Shown piece after piece: positions 7,950 to 17,212 of a stretch of DNA of 64,000 nucleotides. The DNA is from JBAWWY01 sp037144355 (GTDB taxonomy: Bacteria > Bacillota > Clostridia > Peptostreptococcales > Anaerovoracaceae), in NCBI GenBank assembly GCA_037144355.1, contig JBAWWY010000002.1, positions 62,001 through 126,000 on the forward strand, written 5' to 3'. The notes beneath the pieces were generated by a model. It saw nothing but the letters and a program-made list of their open reading frames with translations. It was not told the DNA's origin and did no database searches. The translations under genes were made by a program, and so were the position numbers. Numbering within the stretch: position 1 is the first letter of the stretch; every line of letters begins with the position of its first letter.

Positions 7950-9385
7950 AAACTTACGAAAGAAGCAAGCTAAAACGTGTACTTAGCCGTGCCGATGTTT
8001 TAGCTTTATCTTTTGGCACAATGATTGGCTGGGGATGGATTATGTTGCCTGGTCAATGGATTCATGAAGCTGGATTGGGGGGAGCTGTAGTATCTTTCCT
8101 TATTGGCGGCTTCATGTTCGCGTTGGTTGGGCTTACCTATGCGGAGTTGACTCCTGCTTTGCCTATAGCTGGTGGAGAAATGGCTTTCGCTTATCGTGGT
8201 CTTGGCCAATTTTGGGCCTGGGTCGGAGGATGGTCGATTTCTTTTGCCTATATCGGAGTAGCCTCATGGGAAGCCATTGCAATTTCCACAGCTTGCGACT
8301 ATCTTTTTCATATCCCCAAAATTGGGTATTTATGGACGGTCTCAGGGTACGATGTTTATCTATCTTGGGCTGCTGTTGGTATCACCGGAGGCATAATTCT
8401 AACGGCACTTAACATCATTGGAGTCAAACCTGCAGCTATTTTCCAGATTATGGGAAGCCTCGGGCTTGTCATAACTGGAATTTTATTTATTTTCGGTGGT
8501 GCGGCATTTGGAAGTACGGAAAATATAGGTCCTCTCTTTACTGGGTTTGGCGGACTTGTTTCTGTTCTAATTATTACTCCCTCTATGTATTTGGGTTTTG
8601 ATGTTATCTCACAGTCGACCGAGGAAATGAATATTCCCTTGCCCGATATTGCCAAGGTTTTAATGTTTTCGATTTTCCTGGCTGCTGCCTGGTACATTTT
8701 AATAATTATTGGCACTGCTATTGCTGCCCCTGCCATTATTAGGGACAATGCCCTTGTTCCTGTTGCCGATATGGCCTCATATGCCTTCCAGGTCCCAATT
8801 TTTGGAAAAATAATGATTATGGGTGGTGTCTGCGGAATACTCACAAGCTGGAATGGTTATATAGTTGGAGCATCGCGAATCATTTTTGCCATGGGTAATG
8901 CCAAGATGCTTCCTCGAAGTTTTTCAACAATACACCCAAAATACCAGACTCCCGTTACAGCCCTTGCTATAGTCGGTTTTATCTGCTGTCTTTCGCCCTT
9001 GCTTGGCAAGAACGCAAATTTATGGTTTATCAATTCCGCTGCCGTTGGGACAGTAATAAATTACCTCTTGGTTTCAATATCATTTATCATTATCCGAAAA
9101 AGAGAACCTTTCCTTGCCCGTCCATTTGAAGTAAAGAGATGGAAACTTGTGGGAGCTGGTGCAGTTGCCTCTTCTTTGTTCTTCCTTTACCTCTTCACTC
9201 CATTTAGCGGCAACCCCATTGTGTGGACAAAAGAATGGATTTTGATAATTGTCTGGGCCTTGCTTGGTATTGTTTTAGCGCTAGTATCTACGAAAACATA
9301 CTCTGGAATATCAAGGCAGGAACGAGAGATTTTGCTTTTTGGAACAGAATACTCACGAGAAGAAGTTGATATAAAAAGTAAGTAA
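7946..9385 (+). CDS. APC-superfamily amino acid permease
   Basis: 479 residues with about twelve membrane segments. The first segment, LALSFGTMIGWGWIMLPG, carries the G-x-G substrate-binding break of APC transporters, and ASRIIFAMGNAKMLPRSF is the conserved loop after TM8. Its ATG overlaps the response regulator stop (ATGA), so the kinase, regulator and permease form one tightly coupled operon. This arrangement suggests that the permease takes up, or helps sense, the signal the kinase responds to, most likely an amino acid or amine. The substrate cannot be told. A bidirectional terminator follows. Confidence 0.9.
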   Translation: MKTYERSKLKRVLSRADVLALSFGTMIGWGWIMLPGQWIHEAGLGGAVVSFLIGGFMFALVGLTYAELTPALPIAGGEMAFAYRGLGQFWAWVGGWSISFAYIGVASWEAIAISTACDYLFHIPKIGYLWTVSGYDVYLSWAAVGITGGIILTALNIIGVKPAAIFQIMGSLGLVITGILFIFGGAAFGSTENIGPLFTGFGGLVSVLIITPSMYLGFDVISQSTEEMNIPLPDIAKVLMFSIFLAAAWYILIIIGTAIAAPAIIRDNALVPVADMASYAFQVPIFGKIMIMGGVCGILTSWNGYIVGASRIIFAMGNAKMLPRSFSTIHPKYQTPVTALAIVGFICCLSPLLGKNANLWFINSAAVGTVINYLLVSISFIIIRKREPFLARPFEVKRWKLVGAGAVASSLFFLYLFTPFSGNPIVWTKEWILIIVWALLGIVLALVSTKTYSGISRQEREILLFGTEYSREEVDIKSK

Positions 9386-9405
9386 CAATACTTTTCAAAT
9401 AAAAC

Positions 9406-9444
9406 AAAATGCCCTGTGGTTTGCTTAATTCCACAGGGCATTTT
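9406..9444. terminator. Bidirectional Rho-independent terminator between convergent permeases
   Basis: A perfect 14-bp stem AAAATGCCCTGTGG (9406-9419) and CCACAGGGCATTTT (9431-9444) encloses an 11-base loop, with A-rich and T-rich flanks on both strands. It sits between the converging permease genes and serves both. Confidence 0.9.
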
Positions 9445-9494
9445 CATCTATATTATTCTTCGAAGGTCGGTTTTACATTTTATTATTTAAAATA

Positions 9495-10979
9495 CTATTC
9501 TTCGAATGCTGGGTTTATTGGTGGTGTTATTCCATCCCTGATATGTGATTTGCTTACAGCGTTACAACTCTGTGCTCTTATTTCCGCTTCATCTGGGACA
9601 GTTAACAAGCCTTTGTTTTGCATGTGTTTCCCATACCCCCATACTATGAAGAATAGTGGTACTCCTGTCCATGCGGTCAATCTTGCTGTTGGATCAAAGA
9701 ATTGGGCTACGATTACTACTAGGCAAAGTATACCTGCCACCCATGGGCCCAATGGGTAAAATGGGGCTTTGAATTTTAATTCACTTACTTTATGTCCCTG
9801 GGCTACAAACCATTGTCTAAACTTGTAATGACTGATTGCAATTCCAAGCCATGAGAACAACGTTGCAAGACCTGATGCTGAAACTAGAATGATATAAACT
9901 TTGTCAGGACTCATAAATCTACTTAGGAACGCTCCGCCACCCATTAAAGCTGTCAATAATAGAGCTGGAACTGGAACGCCTGCCTTACTTACTTTTGTAA
10001 ATATTTTTGGTGCTTTTCCTTCTTTAGCCATTGCATAAACCATACGGCTTGAAGCATATAGGCCTGAATTTGCGCAAGATAGTGTTGATGTCAATACTAC
10101 GAAGTTCATTATACCTGCTGCAAAAGGAATCCCTGCTTTTTCAAATATCATTACGAATGGGCTGATTGCAACTGAGCCATCCTGCCATGGAATCAATGCT
10201 GCAACGATGAAAGTTGCTCCAAGGTAGAATATTACAATTCGTATAAATACTGTTTTGATGGCTTTTGGAATAGTAACTTCTGGATTTTCACCTTCGCCTG
10301 CGGCTATACCAACAAGCTCTGTCCCCAGGAAGCAGAATACCGCTGTGAATGTAACCGCGAAAACTGCCAGTATTCCATGAGGGAATGCTCCTCCCACCGA
10401 ATGGGTGAAGTTGGTTAATCCAACTGCTGTTCCACCTATTGCACCAGTCATCATGCCAATACCGGTGATAATAAATGCTATAACTGCAACAACCTTTATT
10501 CCAGCGAACCAATATTCGGTTTCGCCATATGCTCTAGCTGACATTAAGTTGATTGAAACTATTATGGCAATGAACAATAGACTCCAAACCCACGCGGGAA
10601 CATCTGGGTACCAAAATTTCATTACCAAGGACGAAGCAACGATTTCTATACCTATTACTACAGCCCAGTTGAACCAGTAATTCCAGCCTACTGCGAATCC
10701 ATATGCAGGACTGATAAACTTTGAACAATAAGTTTGGAATGAACCTGAGCATGGGAGCCATGTTGCCATTTCTCCAAGACTCATGATTAGGAAATAAACC
10801 ATTATGGCTACGATTGAATAAGCAAGTATCGTGCCTCCTGGGCCACCTCTGTTTACTGTGTATCCTGTTGCCAAGAATAAACCTGTTCCTATGGAGCCTC
10901 CGATAGCGATCATTGTTAAATGTCGACCTTTCAGTGTCCTTTGGAGTTGCCCTCCTTGGGCTTGTTTTTTGTCTTCCAC
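9495..10979 (-). CDS. Amino acid permease of the APC/AAT family (LysP/GabP-like)
   Basis: 494 residues with twelve membrane segments. The N-terminus LQRTLKGRHLTMIAIGGSIG is the classic amino acid transporter (AAT) signature, and SGSFQTYCSKFISPAYGFAVG and GTELVGIAAGE are conserved AAT segments. Overall it looks closest to lysine- or GABA-type permeases, but specificity cannot be assigned. The start is GTG at 10979 with AGGAGG upstream. A sigma-54-like promoter is placed about 65 bases upstream, and the linked NtrC-type regulator lies just past the converging operon. It ends in NPAFEE; a short copy of this tail follows the stop. Confidence 0.9.
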   Translation of the reverse strand: MEDKKQAQGGQLQRTLKGRHLTMIAIGGSIGTGLFLATGYTVNRGGPGGTILAYSIVAIMVYFLIMSLGEMATWLPCSGSFQTYCSKFISPAYGFAVGWNYWFNWAVVIGIEIVASSLVMKFWYPDVPAWVWSLLFIAIIVSINLMSARAYGETEYWFAGIKVVAVIAFIITGIGMMTGAIGGTAVGLTNFTHSVGGAFPHGILAVFAVTFTAVFCFLGTELVGIAAGEGENPEVTIPKAIKTVFIRIVIFYLGATFIVAALIPWQDGSVAISPFVMIFEKAGIPFAAGIMNFVVLTSTLSCANSGLYASSRMVYAMAKEGKAPKIFTKVSKAGVPVPALLLTALMGGGAFLSRFMSPDKVYIILVSASGLATLFSWLGIAISHYKFRQWFVAQGHKVSELKFKAPFYPLGPWVAGILCLVVIVAQFFDPTARLTAWTGVPLFFIVWGYGKHMQNKGLLTVPDEAEIRAQSCNAVSKSHIRDGITPPINPAFEE

Positions 10980-11043
10980 TAGAATTTCCTCCTTTTTCTT
11001 TGTACTTATTTTCTGCTTTTCAAATAATTGCGCAGTTATCTAG

Positions 11044-11060
11044 AGCAAAAATGACGCCAA
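11044..11060 (-). promoter_or_regulatory. Sigma-54-type (-24/-12) promoter of the permease gene
   Basis: Read leftward the site is TTGGCGTCATTTTTGCT. It matches the consensus YTGGCACGRNNNTTGCW at the invariant GG and GC, with the right 10-base spacing, and at the TTGC-W block; it deviates at three positions after TGGC. The start of transcription would be near 11033, about 55 bases before the permease start. The nearby sigma-54 activator makes the site biologically sensible. Confidence 0.65.
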
Positions 11061-11360
11061 AACAAGTTGTCAGAAATATTATTTTCTTCTGAAAATTTTT
11101 TGCGCGAGATTTATTTAGTTTGAATGCTTAAATTGCAAGGTTTATCTCCGAAATATTTTTTTTGTTTTTTTTATTGATATTGTATTTTATACTTTTTTAA
11201 TCATACTTTAGCTTTTCTAACTCTTTAAAATAAGCAGTATCATGAAATAAAATGCTAACCGCGGAAATTATTTTCACCCACCTAATTTCTACATAAAACT
11301 GCTCTTTTAGTGTATAATGTATATTGTAAATTTATTAATTCGTAGGAAGGTTGTGAACTT
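11061..11360. promoter_or_regulatory. Divergent regulatory region with a sigma-A promoter for the rightward gene
   Basis: This AT-rich stretch has no gene. A -10 box TATAAT at 11313-11318 with a poor -35 (TACATA, 11290-11295, spacer 17) would serve the LapA-like gene. The left part is where enhancer sites for an NtrC-type activator would be expected, but I could not find a convincing repeated palindrome. Confidence 0.5.
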
Positions 11361-11735
11361 ATGCAAGTCTGGTTTATATTTTCTTTAGTGTTTTCCCTCG
11401 TTGTAGCGGTGTTTGCCGTTCTGAACTCAAATGTAGTGACCATAAATCTTTTTTGGGTAAATTATGAACTTTCACAATCAATTGTTATAATCGCATCAGC
11501 CGCCCTTGGGGCAACTATTGCTTTTTTCTTAAGCCTTTTAAGCAAGATCAAATCAGGACTTAAAATTAGGGAACTCAGCGGGGATTTAAAGGATGCGGAA
11601 AAGAAAATACAATTGCTTCAAAGTTCAGTTAAGAATTTTGAAAACAATTATGAAAAGAAGTCTCCTGCTACCAACAATGATGTTTCACCGGATGTGCAGC
11701 CTTTATCTGGGGTTTCTGAAAATACCAAAAGCTAA
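11361..11735 (+). CDS. LapA-domain (DUF1049) membrane protein
   Basis: 124 residues. Two membrane segments (about 4-24 and 38-62) flank NSNVVTINLFWVNYELSQS, which is the LapA/DUF1049 signature. The cytoplasmic tail has a coiled-coil-like stretch (about 65-100) followed by a Ser/Pro/Asn-rich end. In Gram-negative bacteria LapA acts in lipopolysaccharide assembly; in Gram-positive bacteria its role is unknown. It opens a rightward run with two HD-GYP regulators, 64 bases upstream of the first. Confidence 0.8.
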   Translation: MQVWFIFSLVFSLVVAVFAVLNSNVVTINLFWVNYELSQSIVIIASAALGATIAFFLSLLSKIKSGLKIRELSGDLKDAEKKIQLLQSSVKNFENNYEKKSPATNNDVSPDVQPLSGVSENTKS

Positions 11736-11799
11736 ATATGGCCCTGCTTAACATAATGATTCTCTTAGGCATAATATTAAATATTGCGAGGTTCTCTGC

Positions 11800-12879
11800 A
11801 TGACAAATGATTCTGACAGGCCAGCCAAAATACTTTTAGTTGATGATAACCCTATGACAGTTAATATCCTTTGCAATTCCCTTGATGGAAATTACGAAAA
11901 ACATATTGCTGTCAGCGGTGAGGAAGCTTTAGATTTATTGGAGGCTTCCGACACTTTGCCTGACTTGATTATATTGGATATTCTAATGCAGGGAATTGAT
12001 GGTTACCAGGTTTGTAAAGTATTAAAAGCTAATAGTCGCTTCTTAAATATTCCAGTGATTTTTTTAAGTTCTCTAACTGACGAGCAAAGTAAAATTCATG
12101 CTTTCAAATATGGAGCGGCGGACTATATTGAAAAGCCATTTAGGCCTGAAGAGATAAAGAGCCGTGTAGATGTTCAACTTAAGATTAGCGCTCTGCAACG
12201 TAAACTTGAAAAGCATAATAAATATCTAAATGAGCTCGTTATTGAAAAGGTTGCGGAAATAAGTGATATACAGCTCTCAACTATTTATGCCCTCGTAAAG
12301 CTTGCTGATTATCGGGACGATATTTTAGGGCTTCACCTTCAACGCACCCAACTGATGTGCAAAAAGATCGCAGAAGTATTGAGTATGAGCGCCATCTACC
12401 AGCCCGAAATAAATGATGATTTTATAGAAAATATATATAAAGCAAGCCCTTTACATGATATTGGCAAAGTAGGAATTCCCGATCGCATTTATTTTAAGCC
12501 TGGCAAACTTTCATTCGATGAATTTGAAGTCATGAAGACCCATGCCAATGTTGGAGCGGCAGCTTTGCAGGCTGTTTTGAATAAATTCCCAAACAACGAG
12601 TTTCTGCGAATGGGCATTAATATAGCCAACTACCATCACGAAAAATGGAATGGACTTGGATATCCGGACGGTCTCAAGGGACCTCAGATTCCTCTCTGTG
12701 CTAGAATTATGGCTATTTCAGATGTATATGATGCCTTGAGAACGCAGCGTCCATACAAGAAGGCTTATTCTCACGAGGAAAGCTTTAAAATTATCATTGA
12801 AGGGCGAGGATCACATTTTGACCCGATAATAATTGATGCTTTTATTGAGATTGAAGACTGGGTAATGAGTCTATATTAA
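11800..12879 (+). CDS. Response regulator with HD-GYP domain, probable c-di-GMP phosphodiesterase
   Basis: 359 residues. A receiver domain (about 8-125, acceptor D60) is joined by a coiled linker to an HD-GYP domain (~155-355). The metal-binding and GYP features look complete: HDIGKVGIPD (H219), the later MKTHANVG and HHEKWNG histidines, GYPDGLKG, and ISDVYDAL with D308. It is thus the RpfG type, expected to hydrolyse c-di-GMP when phosphorylated. It is followed 44 bases later by a paralogue of the same layout that has lost key residues. No cognate kinase sits directly next to it; the cache kinase at 14089 reads towards it from the other strand. Confidence 0.9.
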   Translation: MTNDSDRPAKILLVDDNPMTVNILCNSLDGNYEKHIAVSGEEALDLLEASDTLPDLIILDILMQGIDGYQVCKVLKANSRFLNIPVIFLSSLTDEQSKIHAFKYGAADYIEKPFRPEEIKSRVDVQLKISALQRKLEKHNKYLNELVIEKVAEISDIQLSTIYALVKLADYRDDILGLHLQRTQLMCKKIAEVLSMSAIYQPEINDDFIENIYKASPLHDIGKVGIPDRIYFKPGKLSFDEFEVMKTHANVGAAALQAVLNKFPNNEFLRMGINIANYHHEKWNGLGYPDGLKGPQIPLCARIMAISDVYDALRTQRPYKKAYSHEESFKIIIEGRGSHFDPIIIDAFIEIEDWVMSLY

Positions 12880-12923
12880 TCGATTCTTTAGTTAAGTAGG
12901 AAATCAATAGTAGGAGGTGTAAG

Positions 12924-14012
12924 TTGATAATTATTAACAAGCAGGTACGGGAAGCCAATATTTTAATTGTGGACGATGACCCTATCAATATCAGGGCTTT
13001 GGTTCGTTGCCTACCCAAAGACTACCAACACGAAAGCGCGCTTAGCGGCCATGATGCTTTGAAACTTCTCGACGAAGCTGCTACTCTGCCAGATATGATT
13101 CTTCTTGACATGATGATGCCTGGGATGAGTGGTGTGGACGTCTGCAGAGTGCTCAGATCAAATAAGCGCTATGTGGATATTCCGGTAATTTTCCTTAGTG
13201 GGGCTTTAGATCTTGATAACAAGGTTCAAGCTTTATCGTCTGGCGCAGTAGACTATATTACAAAACCATTTAATGTTAGTGAAGTATTGGCTAGAATAGA
13301 TATTCACTTGCAGCATGTTTGTTTAAAAAGGCAGTTTGAGGAGGCAAATAAAAATCTCGAGCTTCTTGTTGAAGAGAAAGCGGGAGAGATACTTGCGCTT
13401 CAAATGGAAACTATTTTCGCTATTACCAATTTAGTCAACAGCCGTGAGGATTCTACTGCAGGTCATTTGGATATAGTGCAGAATATCAGCCATAGACTTG
13501 CTAAAAAGTTGATTGAATATCCTGAGTTTGAAAATCTAATAAATAATAGTTATATAAATCAAATATACAATACAAGTTTGATGTACGATATTGGCAAAGT
13601 TGGCGTCCCTGATTCGATTTTATTTAAGCCAGATGCCTTGACAACAGAAGAAGCGGAAATCATGAAGAATCACACAAGAATTGGTGCTAATACTCTCATA
13701 GAAGTGCAAAAGAAGCATCCCGAAAATCAGTTCATAAACATGGGTGTCGATATTGCCCTTTCTCATCATGAAAAATGGGATGGAACTGGCTACCCCAACT
13801 CTCTAAAAGGAAATGAAATTCCTTTGGCTGCCCAAATAATTTCAATTGCAGAACAATATGACGCTCTATTGACAGACAGGGTGTATAAGAAAGCCTCCTC
13901 TTTTGAGGAAGCAAGGCAGACTATAGCTGACTGTAGCGGAACTTTTTTCAATCCAAGACTTGTCGAAGCTTTTTTGTTAATAGAGAATGATTTAAGAGAA
14001 ATGTTCAGCTAG
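12924..14012 (+). CDS. Response regulator with degenerate HD-GYP domain
   Basis: 362 residues, a paralogue of the upstream protein over its full length. The receiver (acceptor D62) is intact. In the HD-GYP domain, the HD pair has become YD (Y221 in YDIGKVGVPD), and the ISDVYDAL aspartate of the paralogue has become E310 (IAEQYDAL). The later H residues (MKNHTRIG, HHEKWDGTGYP) remain. Loss of a metal ligand suggests the domain no longer hydrolyses c-di-GMP, though it may still bind ligand or a partner. The start is TTG at 12924 with GGAGG six bases upstream. A terminator follows. Confidence 0.88.
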   Translation: MIIINKQVREANILIVDDDPINIRALVRCLPKDYQHESALSGHDALKLLDEAATLPDMILLDMMMPGMSGVDVCRVLRSNKRYVDIPVIFLSGALDLDNKVQALSSGAVDYITKPFNVSEVLARIDIHLQHVCLKRQFEEANKNLELLVEEKAGEILALQMETIFAITNLVNSREDSTAGHLDIVQNISHRLAKKLIEYPEFENLINNSYINQIYNTSLMYDIGKVGVPDSILFKPDALTTEEAEIMKNHTRIGANTLIEVQKKHPENQFINMGVDIALSHHEKWDGTGYPNSLKGNEIPLAAQIISIAEQYDALLTDRVYKKASSFEEARQTIADCSGTFFNPRLVEAFLLIENDLREMFS

Positions 14013-14042
14013 TTATATCTGAACATTTCTGATAGAAGACAG

Positions 14043-14074
14043 AACCCATCAAATAGTTAAACTGCTGATGGGTT
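14043..14074 (+). terminator. Rho-independent terminator
   Basis: Stem AACCCATCA (14043-14051) pairs with TGATGGGTT (14066-14074), followed by TTTATTTTT. It ends the LapA/HD-GYP transcript, 30 bases past the last stop. Confidence 0.88.
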
Positions 14075-14088
14075 TTTATTTTTCAGAT

Positions 14089-16212
14089 CTATTCTGTATC
14101 CATTTTGTGTTCTATTGCCAAATGTTGCTCAATAGGCAGTTTTATTGTGAATTTTGTCCCAACCCCAAGTTCGCTTTCAGCTAATATCTCGCCATGGTGC
14201 TGGTTAACTATAATATCATATGAGATGCTCAACCCAAGACCCGTGCCTTCTCCAACAGATTTTGTTGTAAAGAAAGGATTGAATATCTGTTTCAAGTTCT
14301 CAGCTGTAATGCCAATTCCGTTATCCTGTATGCTGCAATAGACATATTCTTCATCATGCTTTGCCGTAATCTTTATAAGTCCCATTGTATCGCTTTCTTT
14401 TGTTTTGATTGCGTGGGCGGCATTGACAATGAAATTCAACAGTACTTGGTTTATCTCATTTCCAATAGCTGCAATCAATGGTACGTCTCCCAGATCTTGT
14501 TCGACTTCGGCGACATATTTAATTTCGTTTTGCGCCATGATCAAGCTGTTTTCTACTCCCCTCTTCAGGTCATATGCTTCTTCGTATACAGCTTCCTTGT
14601 CCATCCAAGTAAACATTCTAAGACTTTTCACAATCTTGCCTACTCTTTCAAGCCCAGTATTCACATCTATGAATAATTCATCTAAATCGCTCAGAATATA
14701 ATCCAGTGAATTTTCTGTTTCGTATTTCACAATATTTTCAAGAGTTTCTTTTATATCCTGGTCTTCCCATGTTTCCAGTTTATCTCTTAGGTTTTGATAC
14801 ATGACGAGCAACTCTTTGAAGCTATCCAGATAATTTTGAAGACTGGACATATTGCTTGAAACAAATCCAAGGGGATTATTGATTTCGTGTGCGATTCCAG
14901 CTGCAAGTTGTCCAATACCAGCCAGTTTCTCTCTCTGAATCAATTGATTTTGCGTAGCTCGGAGTTTCTCCAATGTTTCCTGGATTTCGTTTGTTCTTTC
15001 TTTAACTCTGGATTCCAATTCCTCATAAGCTACCTTGAGCTCTTCCTCGACGATTTTCTTCTCGGCCATGTTTTCCAAAAATGAGTTGAACCACTTGACC
15101 AGTTCTCCAATTTCATCTTGAGATTTAACGACTAACCTTGTATTCAAATCAACCTGGTCTTCTCCTATCCCTTTGAACATCATGGTAATCTGGTTGATTG
15201 GGGTTAAAACTTTTCGTGAAAGACTAAGAGCGTATGTGGAAATTAGCAGCAAACAAAGAAGTGCAACTGCTATGGTGTAGAAAATGATTGGTCTTGCATT
15301 TTCTGTAAGCTTGTTTACCGGAATATAACTTAGCACTGTCCATCCGTACTGTTTGGAGTTATTATAAACAACAAACATATCCTGACCATCTAGGGCTTCA
15401 ATAAAAGCTCCATCCTGTCCGGTCAGACGACTTATAAAAGTTGCATCCGCTCGCGCTTCAACATTTGCCTTATCTGTATGAAACAAGATGTCACGCTCGT
15501 TGTCAACTATCATAAGGGTGCTGTTTGCATTGAAATTGCTGTTTGCAAAGTGTTCATAAAAGACATCTAAGCTGTAATTGATTATTATCATCCCTACAGG
15601 AATCTCTTTCAATGTGGTAGGATCAATTTTCTTTATCAGCTTGACAGCAGAAATTACCTCTTTGTCAGTTGAATTTTTATTTATATTCTCTTCAAGACCT
15701 GCCCAAGCTATTGAATTTGGTGACGCAAGGGCCAGCTTGTAAAGTTTGTCCTTGGTGTTTTGGTTGATATCCTGAAAGTTCAGAGTATCCCCAACATGAT
15801 AATGGGCTCCTCCATTTGATAGCAAATCAATAGACACCAATCCCTTGATATTGTATCCGCTTAAAATGTATCCAATCGTTGCCTGTGTTGATAGATTTGT
15901 ATAATTATCTGTGGAAACACTTTCACTATCCAGGGCGTTTTTTATACTATCAAGATTTGCAATATTTTCCATCATTGCTTCAATTTCCTGGAGTAGGAGT
16001 TCTAAATAATCCTTTTGCTTGGAAATCCAAGCTTTGTTGAAATCGCTTACCTCTTCTTGTATAGTTTGTTTGGAAATCATATATGATGTGATTCCGCCAA
16101 TGGAAAGTGGCAACAGGGTAGCAATCAGCATGAACACAATAAATGTCCTTCTGATGCCTGTTTTCACTATGTTTTTATAAATTATATTATTTTTAAAGTC
16201 GAATTTTTTCAT
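14089..16212 (-). CDS. Sensor histidine kinase with extracellular cache domain and HAMP
   Basis: 707 residues. A membrane segment (~22-45), an extracellular region of about 260 residues with double-cache features, a second membrane segment (~308-330) and a HAMP domain lead to a coiled coil. The HisKA domain has GIAHEINNPLG with His442, and the ATPase domain ends with GEGTGLGLSISYDI. It overlaps by four bases the gene for a sugar-binding lipoprotein upstream, and both follow an HDOD response regulator, so the three are one operon. The lipoprotein most likely presents a ligand to the cache domain. Confidence 0.93.
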   Translation of the reverse strand: MKKFDFKNNIIYKNIVKTGIRRTFIVFMLIATLLPLSIGGITSYMISKQTIQEEVSDFNKAWISKQKDYLELLLQEIEAMMENIANLDSIKNALDSESVSTDNYTNLSTQATIGYILSGYNIKGLVSIDLLSNGGAHYHVGDTLNFQDINQNTKDKLYKLALASPNSIAWAGLEENINKNSTDKEVISAVKLIKKIDPTTLKEIPVGMIIINYSLDVFYEHFANSNFNANSTLMIVDNERDILFHTDKANVEARADATFISRLTGQDGAFIEALDGQDMFVVYNNSKQYGWTVLSYIPVNKLTENARPIIFYTIAVALLCLLLISTYALSLSRKVLTPINQITMMFKGIGEDQVDLNTRLVVKSQDEIGELVKWFNSFLENMAEKKIVEEELKVAYEELESRVKERTNEIQETLEKLRATQNQLIQREKLAGIGQLAAGIAHEINNPLGFVSSNMSSLQNYLDSFKELLVMYQNLRDKLETWEDQDIKETLENIVKYETENSLDYILSDLDELFIDVNTGLERVGKIVKSLRMFTWMDKEAVYEEAYDLKRGVENSLIMAQNEIKYVAEVEQDLGDVPLIAAIGNEINQVLLNFIVNAAHAIKTKESDTMGLIKITAKHDEEYVYCSIQDNGIGITAENLKQIFNPFFTTKSVGEGTGLGLSISYDIIVNQHHGEILAESELGVGTKFTIKLPIEQHLAIEHKMDTE

Positions 16213-17195
16213 AATGTACCAAAGGTAACCACCTTAACATCAATTATTTGGTTTAGTTCAACTTTTTCTCCGTTTAACAGCGCTAGAGCGCTCTTTACAC
16301 CCTCATATCCCTGAACGCTTGCCTGCTGGTCAATAGTAACAACCATGGTCTTTTGTTTGATTGCATCCTTCGCTTCGGCTAATGCGTCAAATCCTGCAAC
16401 AAGTACATCTTTTTTGTTCTTTTCCTGCAAATATTGGATTGTACCTAAAGCCATCATATCGTTTGCGCAAAATATAGCTTTAATATCTGGATACTTTAAG
16501 AATAATTTTTTAGTCACTTCGTAGGATTCATCGATTTTCCAGTTCGCTGTATCTTTTACAACAGATGTAATATTGCTGTTCTCTTTGAATGCTTTCACTG
16601 CTCCAGCTGCCCTGTCTTGAGCATTTTTCGCCGTAGATATGCCTTCAATTATTGCAACTCTTGATGGTGTTTTAATCATATCGCTTATGTATTTTGCTGA
16701 CAAATAAGCTCCTTGCATATTGTCGACACTGATAAACGGAACATCCTTAAGGCCCAATTTTGCTGACAAAACTGGATCAAGCTGATTGTCAATGTTTACA
16801 ACTTTAATGCCCGCATCCTGTGCCTTTTTCAAAACTGGAATCAATTCCGTCGATCCGCCTGGGGCAATTACAATTGCATCCACCTTGGCGACAATTAAAT
16901 CTTCAACAATCTGAATCTGTTGATCAATAGAAGTTTCTTGAGCGGCTGTTTTAACTATCAGGTTAATCTTGAATTCCTTTTCAGCGAGCCTTGCCCCTTT
17001 TTCCATCTCAATAAAGAACGGATTAGTTAGGGTTTTCATAACAAGTGCCACATTTTTCGCATTTGAGCTATTGGCAACTTCTGTTGTATCTTTTGTTGTT
17101 CCCTCGATTAATTGTGCACCAGCTTTTTTACTGCTGCATGCGGAAAAAGTGATTATCAATGTAAGACATAATAAAATTGCTATTGTTTTTTTCAT
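16209..17195 (-). CDS. Periplasmic-binding-protein lipoprotein (RbsB-like, Peripla_BP_4)
   Basis: 328 residues. A lipoprotein signal peptide ends at C20 (TFSACSS). The mature part has the two-lobe sugar-binding fold of the RbsB/XylF type: NPFFIEMEKGARLAEKEF near the N-terminus, VDAIVIAPGGS, ANDMMALGTIQYL, and DQQASVQGYEG near the C-terminus. No ABC transporter permease or ATPase accompanies it; it is embedded between a response regulator (17 bases upstream) and a kinase (4-base overlap). Thus it is probably a dedicated ligand-sensing subunit for the kinase instead of a transport component. The ligand is probably a sugar or sugar-like molecule. Confidence 0.9.
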   Translation of the reverse strand: MKKTIAILLCLTLIITFSACSSKKAGAQLIEGTTKDTTEVANSSNAKNVALVMKTLTNPFFIEMEKGARLAEKEFKINLIVKTAAQETSIDQQIQIVEDLIVAKVDAIVIAPGGSTELIPVLKKAQDAGIKVVNIDNQLDPVLSAKLGLKDVPFISVDNMQGAYLSAKYISDMIKTPSRVAIIEGISTAKNAQDRAAGAVKAFKENSNITSVVKDTANWKIDESYEVTKKLFLKYPDIKAIFCANDMMALGTIQYLQEKNKKDVLVAGFDALAEAKDAIKQKTMVVTIDQQASVQGYEGVKSALALLNGEKVELNQIIDVKVVTFGTL

Positions 17196-17212
17196 TTTTC
17201 TTCCTCCATGAG

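Noticed and set aside
10980..11040. Lysine riboswitch before the LysP-like permease
   Set aside because: The leader after the predicted start site is only about 55 bases.
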